54,604 bases of DNA from Butyriboletus loyo. Lineage: Eukaryota > Basidiomycota > Agaricomycetes > Boletales > Boletaceae. The stretch's first letter is position 1, and each line of letters starts with the position of its first letter. Made by a program: the position numbers and the translations under genes. The notes under the pieces were generated by a model. The model was not told the DNA's origin. It made no database searches and saw only the letters and a program-made list of their open reading frames with translations. The stretch lies in contig JBBPSI010000168.1 in assembly GCA_038093515.1 (NCBI GenBank), positions 1 to 54,604 of the forward strand. The letters run 5' to 3'. Below are positions 1 through 11,402 of the stretch, one piece after another.

Positions 1-587
1 ATAGGCATAGTGCCAACCATGGTGAGGGCAGGAAAGATGACGGTATCACGAGGTGGAAGATCGAGGTTACGTTCCCGCTTGCGATTGTTGAGTGCAAACG
101 CTGCAATGGCCTCTGCAATAACCTGAGGTTCGGGATCCTTCATGCTCGTCAACCTCTTATCCTCCTGCAACAGCAACAGCAGAATTTCGTCATCGTCCAT
201 GATACACACGTCAGTCTGAGCGACCGAGTTCGTTCCACAAATGAGGAGAGGGAGCGCATGCCGGATGAAAACGATCCTATCGTTGTCATCGTAGCCGAGG
301 CTTCTCAATAGCTCAGCGGCAAAGTTGTCAACAACCGCCTCCTGACCGATCGTCGGATGCATCGCCAAGTCAAGATAGTGCAGCAACTGTTTCGTCTTCT
401 TGTCTGTGGCATTCTATCGAGTTTCGGTGGTCATGAAACCCGCCAATGATGGTTCGGTTGGATCAGGAAAGTGGATAGTCCCAAAGAATTCCTCCTTGCT
501 CTGAGGCACAACGGTGACGTTGTACGCATCTAGCTCGTTCGCAGTCCAGTCGCTTCCTGACTTGGCCGTCCGAAGGAGGTTGGCCAT
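1..587 (-). pseudogene. Orphan basidiomycete protein, 3'-truncated by window edge, with in-frame stop
   Basis: A continuous minus-strand frame starts at the ATG at 587-585 (MANLLRTAKSGSDW...) and runs to the window edge, so the C-terminus is missing. It is broken only once, by a TAG at 416-414 (codon 58). The frame stays open and protein-like on both sides of it (...GFMTTETR, stop, NATDKKTKQLLHYLDL...). A CAG-to-TAG change is the simplest reading, but a stop read through or removed by splicing cannot be excluded. The downstream part holds QTDVCIMDDDEILLLLLQEDK-like residues: an Asp, a hydrophobic strand, then E-D-K, a pattern resembling a PD-(D/E)XK nuclease core (inference only). From memory, similar sequences recur as unannotated multicopy families in Agaricomycetes. 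Function unknown; it could be a mobile-element passenger or a decayed paralogue. Confidence 0.6.
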
Positions 588-3500
588 GGTTGATCACCTT
601 GCTTGATAAGGTTTTTTTTCTCCGCGCCCAAAAAGTGTAGCCCCCTGTCTGACCCGGAAATTACCGATTAGCCTCGCCGCATCATTGAACGACATCGGCA
701 CGAGTTTGACGAAATCCGGTGCTGTGACTGCCAGCGATGCAGCTGAGTTCTTGCGTCGCAATCTCCGCCGAACGGACTGCCACAATGGGCCAAAGCGGGG
801 CATGCTCGTATTGCTCACTTCTTCGCCGCTGCGTACACGTTAATGTGTATTTGTGTACAGCGATCGGACCGGGTTAGCTGATTGCCCTATTTTACTGTGC
901 ATACGTGCCACAACAAACACTGAAATCATTTGTCATGTCATAACTGGACGAATTTATCGTGCTCATAAATTCCGGTGGGAACCTGCTTACTAAAAATGGG
1001 TTCTAGAAGCCATCCAAGTCAAGTGACGGTTTAGGTTGGGACCTGTAGGCTGTGAGTTATCGAGCAACATGTGATATGTGTGTCACTAATCTGACTAGTC
1101 GCGCGTCAGCTGAACCTCGGAAGCTTCCAATCTCTTGGTCACTTGACCCTGGCTGCCCTGTTGACAGCTGACAAAGAAAAGAAAAAAAGGTTACAGAGCG
1201 CATGGGATACGGCAAGTACGAGAACACTGTTGTCAGGTCCAGATAAAAACGTACCATCTGCATTGCCTGCGCTCAAATGGTTATCGACGGCGCAAAAACG
1301 GCAGACGTTACGTGCTACTAGTCTGGTGACTAGCACATTTAGGCATTACGATCTGGGCGGCCAGCGTAGCTGGGTCACCAGACTAACGGGCCTACCTTTC
1401 GGAGGGTGCAAAAGTCTCCCCCCCCAGGGATCCGCAACCTGCCCGACATCGAAGTTGTGATCAGTCGGATCAGCAATTCGGAAATGGAATGAACGGAACA
1501 AATGAAACTAATAAAATCAACAATGCTTCGTTCAGTTACATTATTGCTTTTCTTTTTCGATTCGGACTGGACGCCAAGTGAAACCGAAGATGGTTGGATC
1601 TCGTGATCAGTGCGGGATATCTGCTACAATTCTTGGGGTACAGCGGAAATCCTAGTCGATCTGGGGCTGGACGGTGACGTGAACGACAACTCCGAGTTCG
1701 CCGAGGGGGACCGTTGATCGTTGACCTCCCGAGTTGTCGTTTGATATTGAATGGATGCATGTCGTCAGCGCGTATGTATCTCGGGTTTCTTAGAAGCGTT
1801 TGTGGATCGGTATCTGTCTGAGCTTGGGTCGTGGTTGAGGATCCCGGAAGATGGAAGGGCGAGCGGTGGTGCGGCTCCGGCTCCGATGTCAGGACCAGAT
1901 TCCAGGGGAGCGGGATCGGACAGGGGAGGTCTTGTGACACGCTCTGAGCGTCGTCACCGAGTTATAGCAACGGAATTCCGATCAGACGTAGGACCTGGTG
2001 ACGTTTATTCAACGCCCGAAATCTCGGAGGGGGGGGGTTCCTTCGTAGTATGCCGACTACGGATCTCGGTGCAGCGGACCCGTCAGGGCGTGTTTCAAGT
2101 GGTGCCGCGGACTGCGCCATGTTCCCCCGAGGTAAAACAATTCAAGAGGGGGTCAGGGCCGAGGAATTGGAATACGATTCGAATGTGTCGCGCATCGCCT
2201 CGCCGATCTTTGTGCCTGTTCGGAAGACAGATGTGCATCACGGACTATTATGATCGTCCCTCTAGTCATAGTGTTCGTTTGTGTATCTCCGCCAGTTTCA
2301 ATGGGAGAGTCTAGGAAGGAAGGCGAACCATGTGAAGCAACGCACCGTAGGGATGGCTCAATGACCCGAACAACCATCCGCTCGACCAACGGTGAGCATC
2401 CGCGAAAGCGACGCACGCGGAACTCTGCCATCTACACAATCCGAAGTTGGTACGTCAAGCCACAATGCACCCCTGATCATGGTCCTTACAAATCCCCGGC
2501 TGCTATTCCTTTCCTGGCTCAGCCTTGGTGACGATTGGCGTGACTTCACAAACCGCCGGGTTCAGACTAAATTAAGCAGGTCCTGTTATCAATATCATAC
2601 TCGTATCACTGGGATAGCGGACGTATTCAATACTACTCAGTGTTCTACGTGTACATATCCGCTGGACGCCTATGGGATGCTAAAGGCAATGGTATGGCTT
2701 CGACACTCTATACCACCCATGTTTGCACAGTTTCCGGTATCCTTCGTGGGTCCTCCCTCATGATCCGTTCCACCTTCAGCCCTGATTAGACCATATACAG
2801 TCCAAATTGCCATCGCGACGACAGAGAAAGTGAGTTTCCTCCGCCACAGTCAGCGCACCTGAGTAATCGAACAAGCGTGTCCAACTATGTCTTTACAGTC
2901 TTATTCCCAGCGCATCATGAGATCGAGTTTTGACAGAGTATCGACAACACGCTGCGACTTCTCTCGTGGCTCGGTGGCGTCAGATTGATTCTACGAGTGC
3001 GTGATTACATGACATGGCACCCACCAATCAGTAAAGCAAGCATCCAAATCATCTTCCGCGCGGCCAGTTCAAGTTGGTCGAACCTTTTGTGCCATCACTT
3101 GCCCGATCCGAACAAACGTCAGATGCAGCCTTGGGAATGATTCCAACGGGTCGGTGAAATCCCAGCAATGTTTCGTTGAGGTTTGGTCCCGTCGGGTACT
3201 GATGTGCAGACAAATCGTCGTCGTCGTACTGGCGTTCCTCGCACACTGCCTCCCCGTGTTCACATGTCATCCGGATCTCCTTAGTCTTGCCAGTCTTGCC
3301 ATGACGTAGCGGAAATATACATATTTCTCGTTGGAATCACTTGAAAGACACTTGATAGGACGTCAGAAGGATGCTCTCTGAAGGACACGAACGGGCGAGC
3401 CTCCGAGACAACCAGAAGTTACCTAAGAACGGGCAAAGAAAACGCAACCGGCCGCCGAATCCACCGATCTAACCACCACGGCAGCCACGAAGATTCCAAG

Positions 3501-3983
3501 CCGGCGCAACGAGACCGTTGCTGCGCGGTGCGGGATAGCAATAATGTGATTTACTTCCGACGAACCGACTTGCTTGTCAGAGTACGACCTTTTTTTCTGC
3601 TGAAAAGCACTCACGCGCGGGTGTGTGACAATGGTGAGTTGCTCCCGCGAGGATATGGGCCCACTTGGCCCTGGAGGCGATGGCCAATCGAGTGCACTTG
3701 TCACACATCCCCCGAGAGGACCCGCTGTCGGCTTCGCAGGACTGTATAGCGTTGCGTGGTGCTGACTGCCAGTCACATGGAGACGCTGGGGTCGTCTGAG
3801 AGCGAGGGCTATTTATGATGGCGACGGCTCGTCGTGGTCTTCCCTTGGGACACGGCTGTGGAAAAGCGGGAACGCACAGCAAGGAGTATGACCAAGCAGT
3901 GGCAGTTCGATTGTCGACATATATCACTCAGCGCGCGCTGAATCGCCTTCTACCCTTCTCTCATCATCTCATCATCCCCCATC
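588..3983. other. Gene-poor intergenic stretch
   Basis: About 3.4 kb between the broken gene at the edge and transaldolase. Several short open frames occur on both strands, the longest 187 codons at 1751-2314 (+). None shows a recognisable domain, a spliced continuation or a coherent neighbouring exon. A perfect 11-bp inverted repeat lies at 1320-1330/1374-1384. The last about 100 bp before 3984 are pyrimidine-rich, as expected of a leader ahead of a strongly expressed gene. Confidence 0.5.
1320..1384. repeat. Perfect 11-bp inverted repeat, 43-bp spacer
   Basis: AGTCTGGTGAC at 1320-1330 is exactly repeated in reverse complement (GTCACCAGACT) at 1374-1384. It could be a hairpin or the ends of a very short inverted-repeat element of 65 bp. 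No second copy was noticed in this window and no clear target duplication is visible. Confidence 0.45.
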
Positions 3984-5570
3984 ATGACTACCTCCCTTGA
4001 CCACCTCAAGCAGACCGGCACTGTCGTCGTCTCAGACTCTGGCGACTTTGAGTGTAAGCACGCCGCTTCTCATCGCCAGCGCCAGCGCTGATAATGGACT
4101 GTGCACCATCTTATCAGCGATCGATACCTACAAGCCACAGGTGCGCCCAGATTTCATTTACCCGGGACACGTTGTATAACGAGAACCGAGCAGGATGCGA
4201 CTACAAACCCATCCCTAATCTTGGCCGCAGCCAATAAACCCGGTTACGCCCGTCTTATCAATTCCGCCATCGAGTATGGTAAGAGCAAGGGTGGTTCCCT
4301 CGAGGACCAAGCCAATACCGCCCTGGACCGTTTGGTATGAATGGAAGCTCTCTTTTTTCTCGGCCACACCCGTCACACCACCACCACCCTCATTTAGCTC
4401 GTCGAATTCGGAAAAGAAATTCTCGCTATCATTCCCGGCCGTGTGTCGACGGAGGTTGACGCTCGTCTCTCCTTTGACAAGGAAGGCACCAAGAAAAAGG
4501 TAAATTGACCTCGATCACGCAAACACGTCATTCGAGAGCATGCTGATGCTGACTTGACGTTCATATTCCTTTTCGTCATCAAGGCCAAAGAACTCATTGC
4601 GCTTTACGAATCGGTCGGTATCAAGAAGGAGCGTATCCTCATCAAGATCGCATCAACGTGGGAGGGTATCCAGGCAGCGCGTGAACTTGAAAGGGACGAC
4701 GGCATTCACTGCAATCTCACGCTTCTCTTCGGTTTCGGTCAGGCCGTTGCTTGCGCCGAAGCAGGTGTCACCCTCATTTCGCCCTTTGTTGGTCGCGTAA
4801 GCAGGGATTTCTATTTACATCTTTCCAGCATGCGCCTTACATTTCCTCCAACCGAATAGATCCTCGATTGGCACAAGAAATCGACTGGAAAGAACTATGA
4901 AGGCGACGAGGACCCTGGTGTCATATCGGTAAAGAAGATCTTCAACTACTACAAACAACACGGCTACAAGACCATCGTCATGGGTGCCAGCTTCCGTAAC
5001 GTACGTCAACCATTCCAGCCCGTTTGTCTGTCGTTCTGATTCAACGACGCCCATTTCCCACCGGCCGATCGCATCACCTTGGTTGATTTCCGACAGACCG
5101 GGGAAATCAAGGCATTGGCTGGTGTTGACTTTTTGACCATCTCCCCCACCCTGCTCGAGGAACTCAAGAGGTCGACGGAACGTGTACCCAAGAAATTGAA
5201 TGCCTATGGGAGTGAGTGTCCTCTCTCCTCTTCCCTTTCCTCGCTTTCCTCGGGGTCCCCGAACCTTGCCGACCGTTGTACGGTTGATTGATCGCCCTTT
5301 TTTGGCTTTTTTAAATATATTTATTGTTCCCTTTTTTTTTACTATCTACCCTTTTTGTGTCCACGGCTGACGTTATCGACTCTCTTTTGTCACCGTGTTC
5401 TAGCGCTCGAGCCTATCGCCAAAGTCTCCTTCATCGACAACGAGCCTGACTTCCGCTGGACCCTCCTTCAAGACCAGATGGCGTTTGACAAGCTCCATGA
5501 AGGCGTCAAGAAATTCGCAGAGGACGGGGATACGCTCAAAGCTATCCTCCGCAAGAAGCTCGAGGCTTAG
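3984..5570 (+). CDS. TAL1: Transaldolase
   Basis: Cytosolic enzyme of the non-oxidative pentose phosphate pathway; it transfers a dihydroxyacetone unit from sedoheptulose-7-phosphate to glyceraldehyde-3-phosphate. Eight exons by eye: 3984-4053, 4118-4140, 4194-4334, 4398-4499, 4584-4796, 4860-5000, 5097-5211 and 5404-5570; every junction is GT-AG. The protein begins [18 protein letters not shown] and carries the family signatures [12 protein letters not shown] near the N-terminus and [11 protein letters not shown], whose lysine forms the Schiff base. [19 protein letters not shown] and ISPFVGRILDWHKK follow. The length of about 320 residues is normal for the family. Exon 2 is only 23 nt. The stop is TAG at 5568-5570. 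A run of GAC triplets lies in the 3' flank near 5806-5825. Confidence 0.97.
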
Positions 5571-6503
5571 GGAACCATACTGAACGCCGACACGCCATGA
5601 TTTGCCTTCTTTCGTTCCCCATTACATCGCACCGCTCCGCTCCCTTTTTCCCATGTGTGTACGTGTCTTTCTTTTTTTAATACTTAGATGAGTCATGTAC
5701 GAGTACTCGGAAGGAAAGAAAACGTTATGCGAACGAGGAACGGGGCAGGAATGAACGAACGTAAATGATATATGATAAGAACACAACGATAATGACATGC
5801 CGACGACGACGACGACGACGACGATGGCGTCGAAATCGTGGTACGTTTTTTGCACATCCTTCGTCCTCTTTCTTTTTCCATCTCCGTGGGTCAAATGATC
5901 AATTGAGTTTGGCCTTGCACGTCTTCCATTCCGCGTGTTGTGCCAGATGCCGTCAGTCTCGTACGTGGGCCCCCACGGTAGCACGGCCTCACATGTGCAT
6001 GAACCTTGCCATCATCGATCCATGCCAACGACACTTCCTCGTCGGCATTTCGAGATCATGACAACCGGCAAAAAGGATGAAAGAAAATGAAAATGAAAAA
6101 AAAAAAAAAGTAAAGACGCACGGGCATCTCAGAACAGGCGACAAAGTTTAAACAATTGAAAGGAACTCATCCTAACTAGAAAAGTACAAATGGCCAGTTC
6201 TATATTAATGAGTGGTGTGCACAGTGTACGAGAAACGATAACCGATGGGTGCCACGGATACTTCGAGACGACAGAACACGGGGGAAAAAAAAAGGGACGT
6301 CCATTGCGAGCTTTGACAGTTGTGCTCGCATCAAGAAGACGTGTCATATATGCGCAGGGGAGACAGTTTCGTATCAAAAAAAGAAAGTTATCGTTATCCT
6401 AGGCGATCAAGTTAGCATTAATCCCCCGCTGACCTGGCAAGAAAACGTACGATAGAACGAGGACTGTCCCTGGTTCTAGGATACAGATCCATCGAGAATC
6501 CAG
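5571..6503. other. Convergent 3' flank between TAL1 and the RING gene
   Basis: About 930 bp between two genes whose 3' ends face each other. It contains a (GAC)n microsatellite around 5806-5825, a poly-A run at 6100-6112 and AT-rich polyadenylation-like sequence. No gene is supported. Confidence 0.5.
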
Positions 6504-9248
6504 TTAGAGCGCAGACACCCCCGCTTCCCACTCCTCCCTCGTCACACACCCGACAGCCCTACATACTGGGCAAGACGCTTCGACGAACGATTCCGTCTCA
6601 TCCTCAACGCCCCACCCCGCAACGCGTTCTGCGCTCACAAGACAAGCAGGATGGAATGCGTGCGCGCATACAAATGCATGTCCACCATTCCCGTGGTCAG
6701 GATCAGGTAGCGGGTGGATGGATACTTGCTCCGTCAACGATGCGGTCGGCTCAGGATAAGGATCGTCGTCAGAAGGGCCGATGCCACAGCTCGTGTCTGA
6801 ACAGCGCAGACCCTGCTCTCGTTCTCGCTGCTCGACACGTTGTCGCAGTGAGGGTCCAGGGGCAGGCGGGAGGGTCCACGTTTTCCTCTCCCTGCGGGGA
6901 GGCATAGGACGTGTGGGTCGAATCATGTTTGGACGGAGCGGAAGGATCTGAACGACGCGAGGACCACCTATGGGAGGAGGTCCGGGTTGGGGTCCGGCTG
7001 CTTCAGGCACTGGTCTGACTTGTGGTTGTGGTCGAGCGTCTTCTGCGGGAGTGGCAGCTGTAGCTGGGGCGGGCGCACGCCCTTGTGCATTTATCACTTG
7101 TGGGATAATGTTCCGTGTGGTACGCAAAAGACCCTCAATCAATGAATGAAGATCTTGGGCCAGCCCATTGGGATTTGTTGCACCATCTCCGCCAGCGGCA
7201 CCGGCGCCCGTTCCGCCATGGCCAACACCATCAACACCTTCGGCGTTATCACGGGGATCACCACCTCGTTCTTCAGGGGGATCACCACCGACAAACATAT
7301 CTAACCCTATCGTCACAACATCAATACCTACGGGCGTAAATGGATACTCGTAAGTCGAACTTGGCAGAGACTGCGCGGACGCGGCGCGGGTGGGTGGAAA
7401 TGACGTACCCTGGTTGCCACCTCCCGGTGCTTGTGCTGCAGTTGGTCTCAGAGGTATTTGAATGGCTGGGAAAGACAATATAGGAATTCCGGGTATAGCG
7501 ACAAATGGATTGAAACCTAGGTCGGCTGGTGGTATACCAGCTGGTCCAGTGGGGGGAGGGGGTGTAGCACCATGTGGCACTGCAGCTGTTGCAAGACGGG
7601 CACCTGCAGTTGCATGCGCAGGGTCCACCGGAAGAGGAGCAGCGTCAGCCGCATGAACACCGGTACCAGGAACTTCCGGTGCAGCCCGAGAATTAGTTGG
7701 TGCTAGGTTTGGAACGGCATTGTCGGGTTGAGCAGGAGGGCCACGATCGAACACACGTCTAGGCAGAGGAGTATAGGTAAGGTTTTCCGGGTCGATGTTG
7801 AATCTGCAGGTCGGGCACGTTGCTTGCTTTGCCCTTGTGAACCACGGCAGCAGACAAGAAGCATGGAACACGTGAGCACATGGAAGGGAAATGATCGTGG
7901 CTGCGTCGGAAGAGGGCGGGATTGAAGTGGACGTCCCTGGTTCAGAATTGGAAATAACGACGGAGGGAGTGTCAACGTTCATTGCATCACTCTGTGTAGT
8001 CGTCTCATTCTCCGTCCTGGAGGTCGATGATTGCAGCACATCACCTCCCGAAGGCTGACTGTCGCTCTCGACATCCAGTAACGTGTCCCAGCAGATAGCA
8101 CAGCCAGACGACGATCCTGCAGCATTGGAATCCCCAACGTGCCCTCCTGGTGCACCTCCAACACGTTCTAACCTCTTCACGAGTCCCGAAGGGACGACCT
8201 CTAGACCAGCAACAAGCTTCTTTGCTCGCTCCGGGTCTTCCCGCGCCTCATCTAACGCTTGAAACTCCTGGAAGAATGCCGCAAACGACGCGAACAACTC
8301 CTCTCGGGCAGCTGCATCCATACCAAACATGCCCGGGGCCCCGCCCTGGCCGCCGACAGCTGGCCCTGTCCGATTACCCAGCGGAGGGCCAAAGAGCGGT
8401 ATGGTCAAAGTAAATCCTGCTGTCAAGTGCGGGACACCGCGCGGCGCGTGACGGGGGGTTGGATTATTGCCTGCAGATGATGGATCTGCAGTAGCCTCAC
8501 CAGTATGTGTGTGCTCATGTGGAAGGTCCCCCCCGGGAGGGCCCTGGCCGAACAAGGCGCCGAACAAACCCACTGGAGGACGAGGCGGTTGCTGTGGGTT
8601 AGCGTTCTGTGGCGCAGCATCGCCCGGTGGAGGAGGACCACCTACACGCTCTGAGGGGTGTCGACGGTCCCTAGCGTCGTCACCGTCATCGTCCACACGA
8701 GCACGTCGAGTACCAGTCATAGGTTCGATAGGAGGAGGATCGTCCTCGTCATCCGTCCAAACGCTGTTGCGATCATCGTCGACGGGCTGGATGTCCTGAT
8801 GTGGCAGTACTGGGTTGAGAGTGGCGATGCCAGTGTCTGACTCATCCGACGAGTCGGTCACGGAGTGCAGCTCTGGCATGGAATCCTCGTCTTCATCACC
8901 CTGCGGATCGAGTTGAGGGTAAGGTGGCATGTCAGGCTCTGCAGGTGGGAAGGGAGAGGATACGGGTTGGTCAGGTGCGGCTGAATCGGGGGAAGGGTGG
9001 GTAGTATCTGGGACACGACTGTCGTGTCTGCCGCCCACAGAATTCAAAGGCTCCAAGGGTGACATCATATTATCCGTACGATTCCGCGAATCACTACGCC
9101 CTCTCTCCCGCCCACTACCGGAATCATGGTTACTAGCGAAGGCGTGATTAATATTTCGGAAGACGTTCTGGATAGTGGTTCCGATGTTGAAGCTGTGGGA
9201 GAAGGGCAAACCGCGGGTATTGTTATTGTCTTGGTGGTCGTTGTTCAT
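6504..9248 (-). CDS. Intron-less protein with two RING-H2 fingers (probable E3 ubiquitin ligase)
   Basis: Single-exon frame of 914 codons from the ATG at 9248; an upstream in-frame ATG at 9350 would add 34 residues, but MNNDHQDNNNTRG looks the more natural start. Long proline-, glycine- and acid-rich disordered stretches surround two zinc-binding modules. RING 1, residues about 383-481, reads CAIC ... CAHVFHASC ... CPTC. RING 2, residues about 816-896, reads CSDTSC ... CAHAFHPAC ... CPVC. Both keep the C-x-H-x2-H-x2-C core of a RING-H2 finger. The loop after the first cysteine pair is long in both (about 70 residues in the first). RING-H2 proteins usually recruit an E2 and ubiquitinate substrates, but no substrate or membrane segment is visible. 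The RING assignment is firm; E3 activity is inferred. Confidence 0.85.
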   Translation of the reverse strand: MNNDHQDNNNTRGLPFSHSFNIGTTIQNVFRNINHAFASNHDSGSGRERGRSDSRNRTDNMMSPLEPLNSVGGRHDSRVPDTTHPSPDSAAPDQPVSSPFPPAEPDMPPYPQLDPQGDEDEDSMPELHSVTDSSDESDTGIATLNPVLPHQDIQPVDDDRNSVWTDDEDDPPPIEPMTGTRRARVDDDGDDARDRRHPSERVGGPPPPGDAAPQNANPQQPPRPPVGLFGALFGQGPPGGDLPHEHTHTGEATADPSSAGNNPTPRHAPRGVPHLTAGFTLTIPLFGPPLGNRTGPAVGGQGGAPGMFGMDAAAREELFASFAAFFQEFQALDEAREDPERAKKLVAGLEVVPSGLVKRLERVGGAPGGHVGDSNAAGSSSGCAICWDTLLDVESDSQPSGGDVLQSSTSRTENETTTQSDAMNVDTPSVVISNSEPGTSTSIPPSSDAATIISLPCAHVFHASCLLPWFTRAKQATCPTCRFNIDPENLTYTPLPRRVFDRGPPAQPDNAVPNLAPTNSRAAPEVPGTGVHAADAAPLPVDPAHATAGARLATAAVPHGATPPPPTGPAGIPPADLGFNPFVAIPGIPILSFPAIQIPLRPTAAQAPGGGNQGTSFPPTRAASAQSLPSSTYEYPFTPVGIDVVTIGLDMFVGGDPPEERGGDPRDNAEGVDGVGHGGTGAGAAGGDGATNPNGLAQDLHSLIEGLLRTTRNIIPQVINAQGRAPAPATAATPAEDARPQPQVRPVPEAAGPQPGPPPIGGPRVVQILPLRPNMIRPTRPMPPRRERKTWTLPPAPGPSLRQRVEQREREQGLRCSDTSCGIGPSDDDPYPEPTASLTEQVSIHPLPDPDHGNGGHAFVCAHAFHPACLVSAERVAGWGVEDETESFVEASCPVCRAVGCVTREEWEAGVSAL

Positions 9249-9503
9249 ACGAAGTGAGCAAGATGGTGGTAAAAGAACAAGAAGTGAAGCAGGCGTTTGT
9301 AATCGGTCGACAAGACTTTGTTGTCGACTACGACGTGCGCTCAGTAACACAAGTCTTGGTGACGCTTATTTGTTCCGCTCGCGTAAACACCAGAACATTC
9401 ACCCAAGCTTGCTGCGGTCGCGTGTTCGATTCACCATAATGGCATTCTTTTTGCGAAGTATTCATATTAGAGTACAGCATATATACAGGGAAACCTTGTA
9501 CAA

Positions 9504-11402
9504 TCACGACGTCTTGGTCTTGTTCTTCTGCTTTCGTTTGCGCAGGTATCGTCGTACAGCAGGGACACCAAACTAACATCCTCGTCAGCATCCCGCACTC
9601 AAGAACCGGATGACGACGTACCCGGACTGTCGGATACAGTATCAAAAGTGTCCCCCCGATGATCCAGCCCCATCGCACATGCACGGGTAGGGGTTCCTGG
9701 AACATTCCTCGGCTCCATTTGGTAATCACCAACAACTCTGTCAAGACCGTGGCGAGCAGCAGCCAACAATGTTGTCCCATACGCTTTGCTTTTCTGTCCG
9801 TAGAATGAGCAACGTGATACCTTCTCTCCATGGACTGGAGAACATACTTTCGATCATTAATATAATGGTATAACTCCCTGACGGCCGGTAAAGCACACAA
9901 GAAGACAAATGCGAGCCTCATTATGACGATGGGATGATCAGGCTCCATCCATAATAATGACTAGTGTAACCATTCATGATCAGCAAAACCGATGAAACCG
10001 ACATCAATGATATCCCTCACCTTCAAGTAAAACGGATTCAGCTCCGCAGCAAGGAATACCGCAAGGAGCAGTACGACCATGACATAGTGACGGAACGACG
10101 TCGTTCCCTCCCACTTGAAAGCAGTCCAATCATGCGGTGAAAACTGGCTCAGCACCCGCTTTGCCTTCGAGCGTAACCCGCGTGTTTGTCGCAATCCACG
10201 CCATCCGTACGGCTAGATGGCATTCCGGCGCGGGTCACCGACAAACCAAGACCATACGGATGGCAACATACCTTCACTTCCAGATACTGACAGGTTTTCA
10301 TCCCTACCAACACGGAGGGATCGTGCCACATTAGGTCGTTCGTGGCTGTATGCGAAAGGCCAGAAACGTACCGAGATATGTTCCTAACCAATTGCAGAGC
10401 AGAACATCAAGAATCCACTGAGCGGTAAGATATCAACAACCGATAAACCCAGAACGGTGGACATTTACATGATCCCACCAGCACTGGAAAAACTCTGAGT
10501 GACTTGCGGAGATAAGAAGATCTAGATAGACACACCTCGGCGAAGTTCGGTAGTTGATGCTGCAGACTATATTCAGCGAATTCAAATGCTATGCTCAGGA
10601 TCTTCAATGATGAAATCAGCCACCCGTTCTCAAAGGACTGCCGATAAGGAGTGCACACCCAGCAGAACCAATAATCACGCAATATCATCGCCTTTCCAAA
10701 CCAACCCAACGCATGTGCTAAGCAAAATATGTCAATCGCGTCCTAAGCAAGCATTTCAGGACAGGTGGTTTGAAAGCCGGCGATCAGGAAGGCTGACCAG
10801 AATATTCTGCGTAGTTAGCGCGCAATTTTCCGCGTAGCTCTTCTCGGGAAGGGGGACGTTCAAGGTAGGGTCCAGAATCATCATCATTCTTCTCGCGGAA
10901 TGGAGGTCCTGGAAGAGTAAGAACACCAGTGCGAGTTCATAGAGTAAGTTGATCCCTAGCACAATTCGCCAAAACGCCGGGTGCGGCCGTATATACGGCC
11001 CATCCCGGAACTGGATCATGGAAAACATCAAGAAAGAAGCTATTGCGGCATAGATTCCTCTGAATATGAATGAGATCAAGATACAGGCAGACAGAAAATA
11101 GAGAACGCATACACGCGACGTTTGTCTCGCCCTTCTGCGAGGACGTCGGGAGACATGGCAATATATGCCAAAGCAGCGAGACCGATGGAAAGCGCAGTCA
11201 GCGTAATGGGTTTGTAGAAAAACCTGGTGAGGTTTCGGTAAGAACACAAGAAGGATTTGAGGTTGACTCACTCTACAGAGGTATCGCTGCGTTCCTGGAA
11301 AGGGGCTATTCGAGTGTAGGACTCGGTGCGATTTGCCTTCATTCGCGTCAATCTCGTCATAAAACGGTGCTTCACCGGTAACATACATCGAACCCTGGGC
11401 AT
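9504..11402 (-). CDS. Phosphatidylserine synthase, base-exchange (PTDSS1/2) type
   Basis: Eleven exons by eye, high to low coordinate: 11402-11272, 11223-11113, 11059-10798, 10742-10659, 10601-10536, 10483-10469, 10417-10372, 10303-10272, 10212-10021, 9960-9622 and 9572-9504. All are GT-AG and in phase, giving 448 residues, against about 470 for the animal enzymes. Family hallmarks in order: [93 protein letters not shown] and a C-terminal basic tail RKRKQKNKTKTS. Hydrophobic segments fit a multi-spanning ER membrane enzyme that swaps the head group of phosphatidylcholine or ethanolamine for serine. Yeasts make PS with the unrelated CDP-diacylglycerol enzyme Cho1. Start alternatives are the Met codons at 11384 and 11360. 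Exon 6 is only 15 nt (CWWDH). Confidence 0.88.

Noticed and set aside
1751..2314. 187-codon plus-strand frame
   Set aside because: It overlaps an antisense 134-codon frame, has biased Arg/Ser/Gly composition and shows no domain or spliced partner; probably chance.
3049..3270. Minus-strand frame ahead of transaldolase with protein-like residues (LNETLLGFHRPVGIIPK)
   Set aside because: No flanking exon, no family and an overlapping second frame; not enough to call a gene.
5765..5900. Arg-rich or Ser-rich peptides from the GAC repeat
   Set aside because: They are translations of a microsatellite in the 3' flank of transaldolase.
9360..9445. Possible tRNA because of GTTCGATTC near 9425
   Set aside because: The T-stem does not pair properly and no acceptor stem or cloverleaf can be formed around it.
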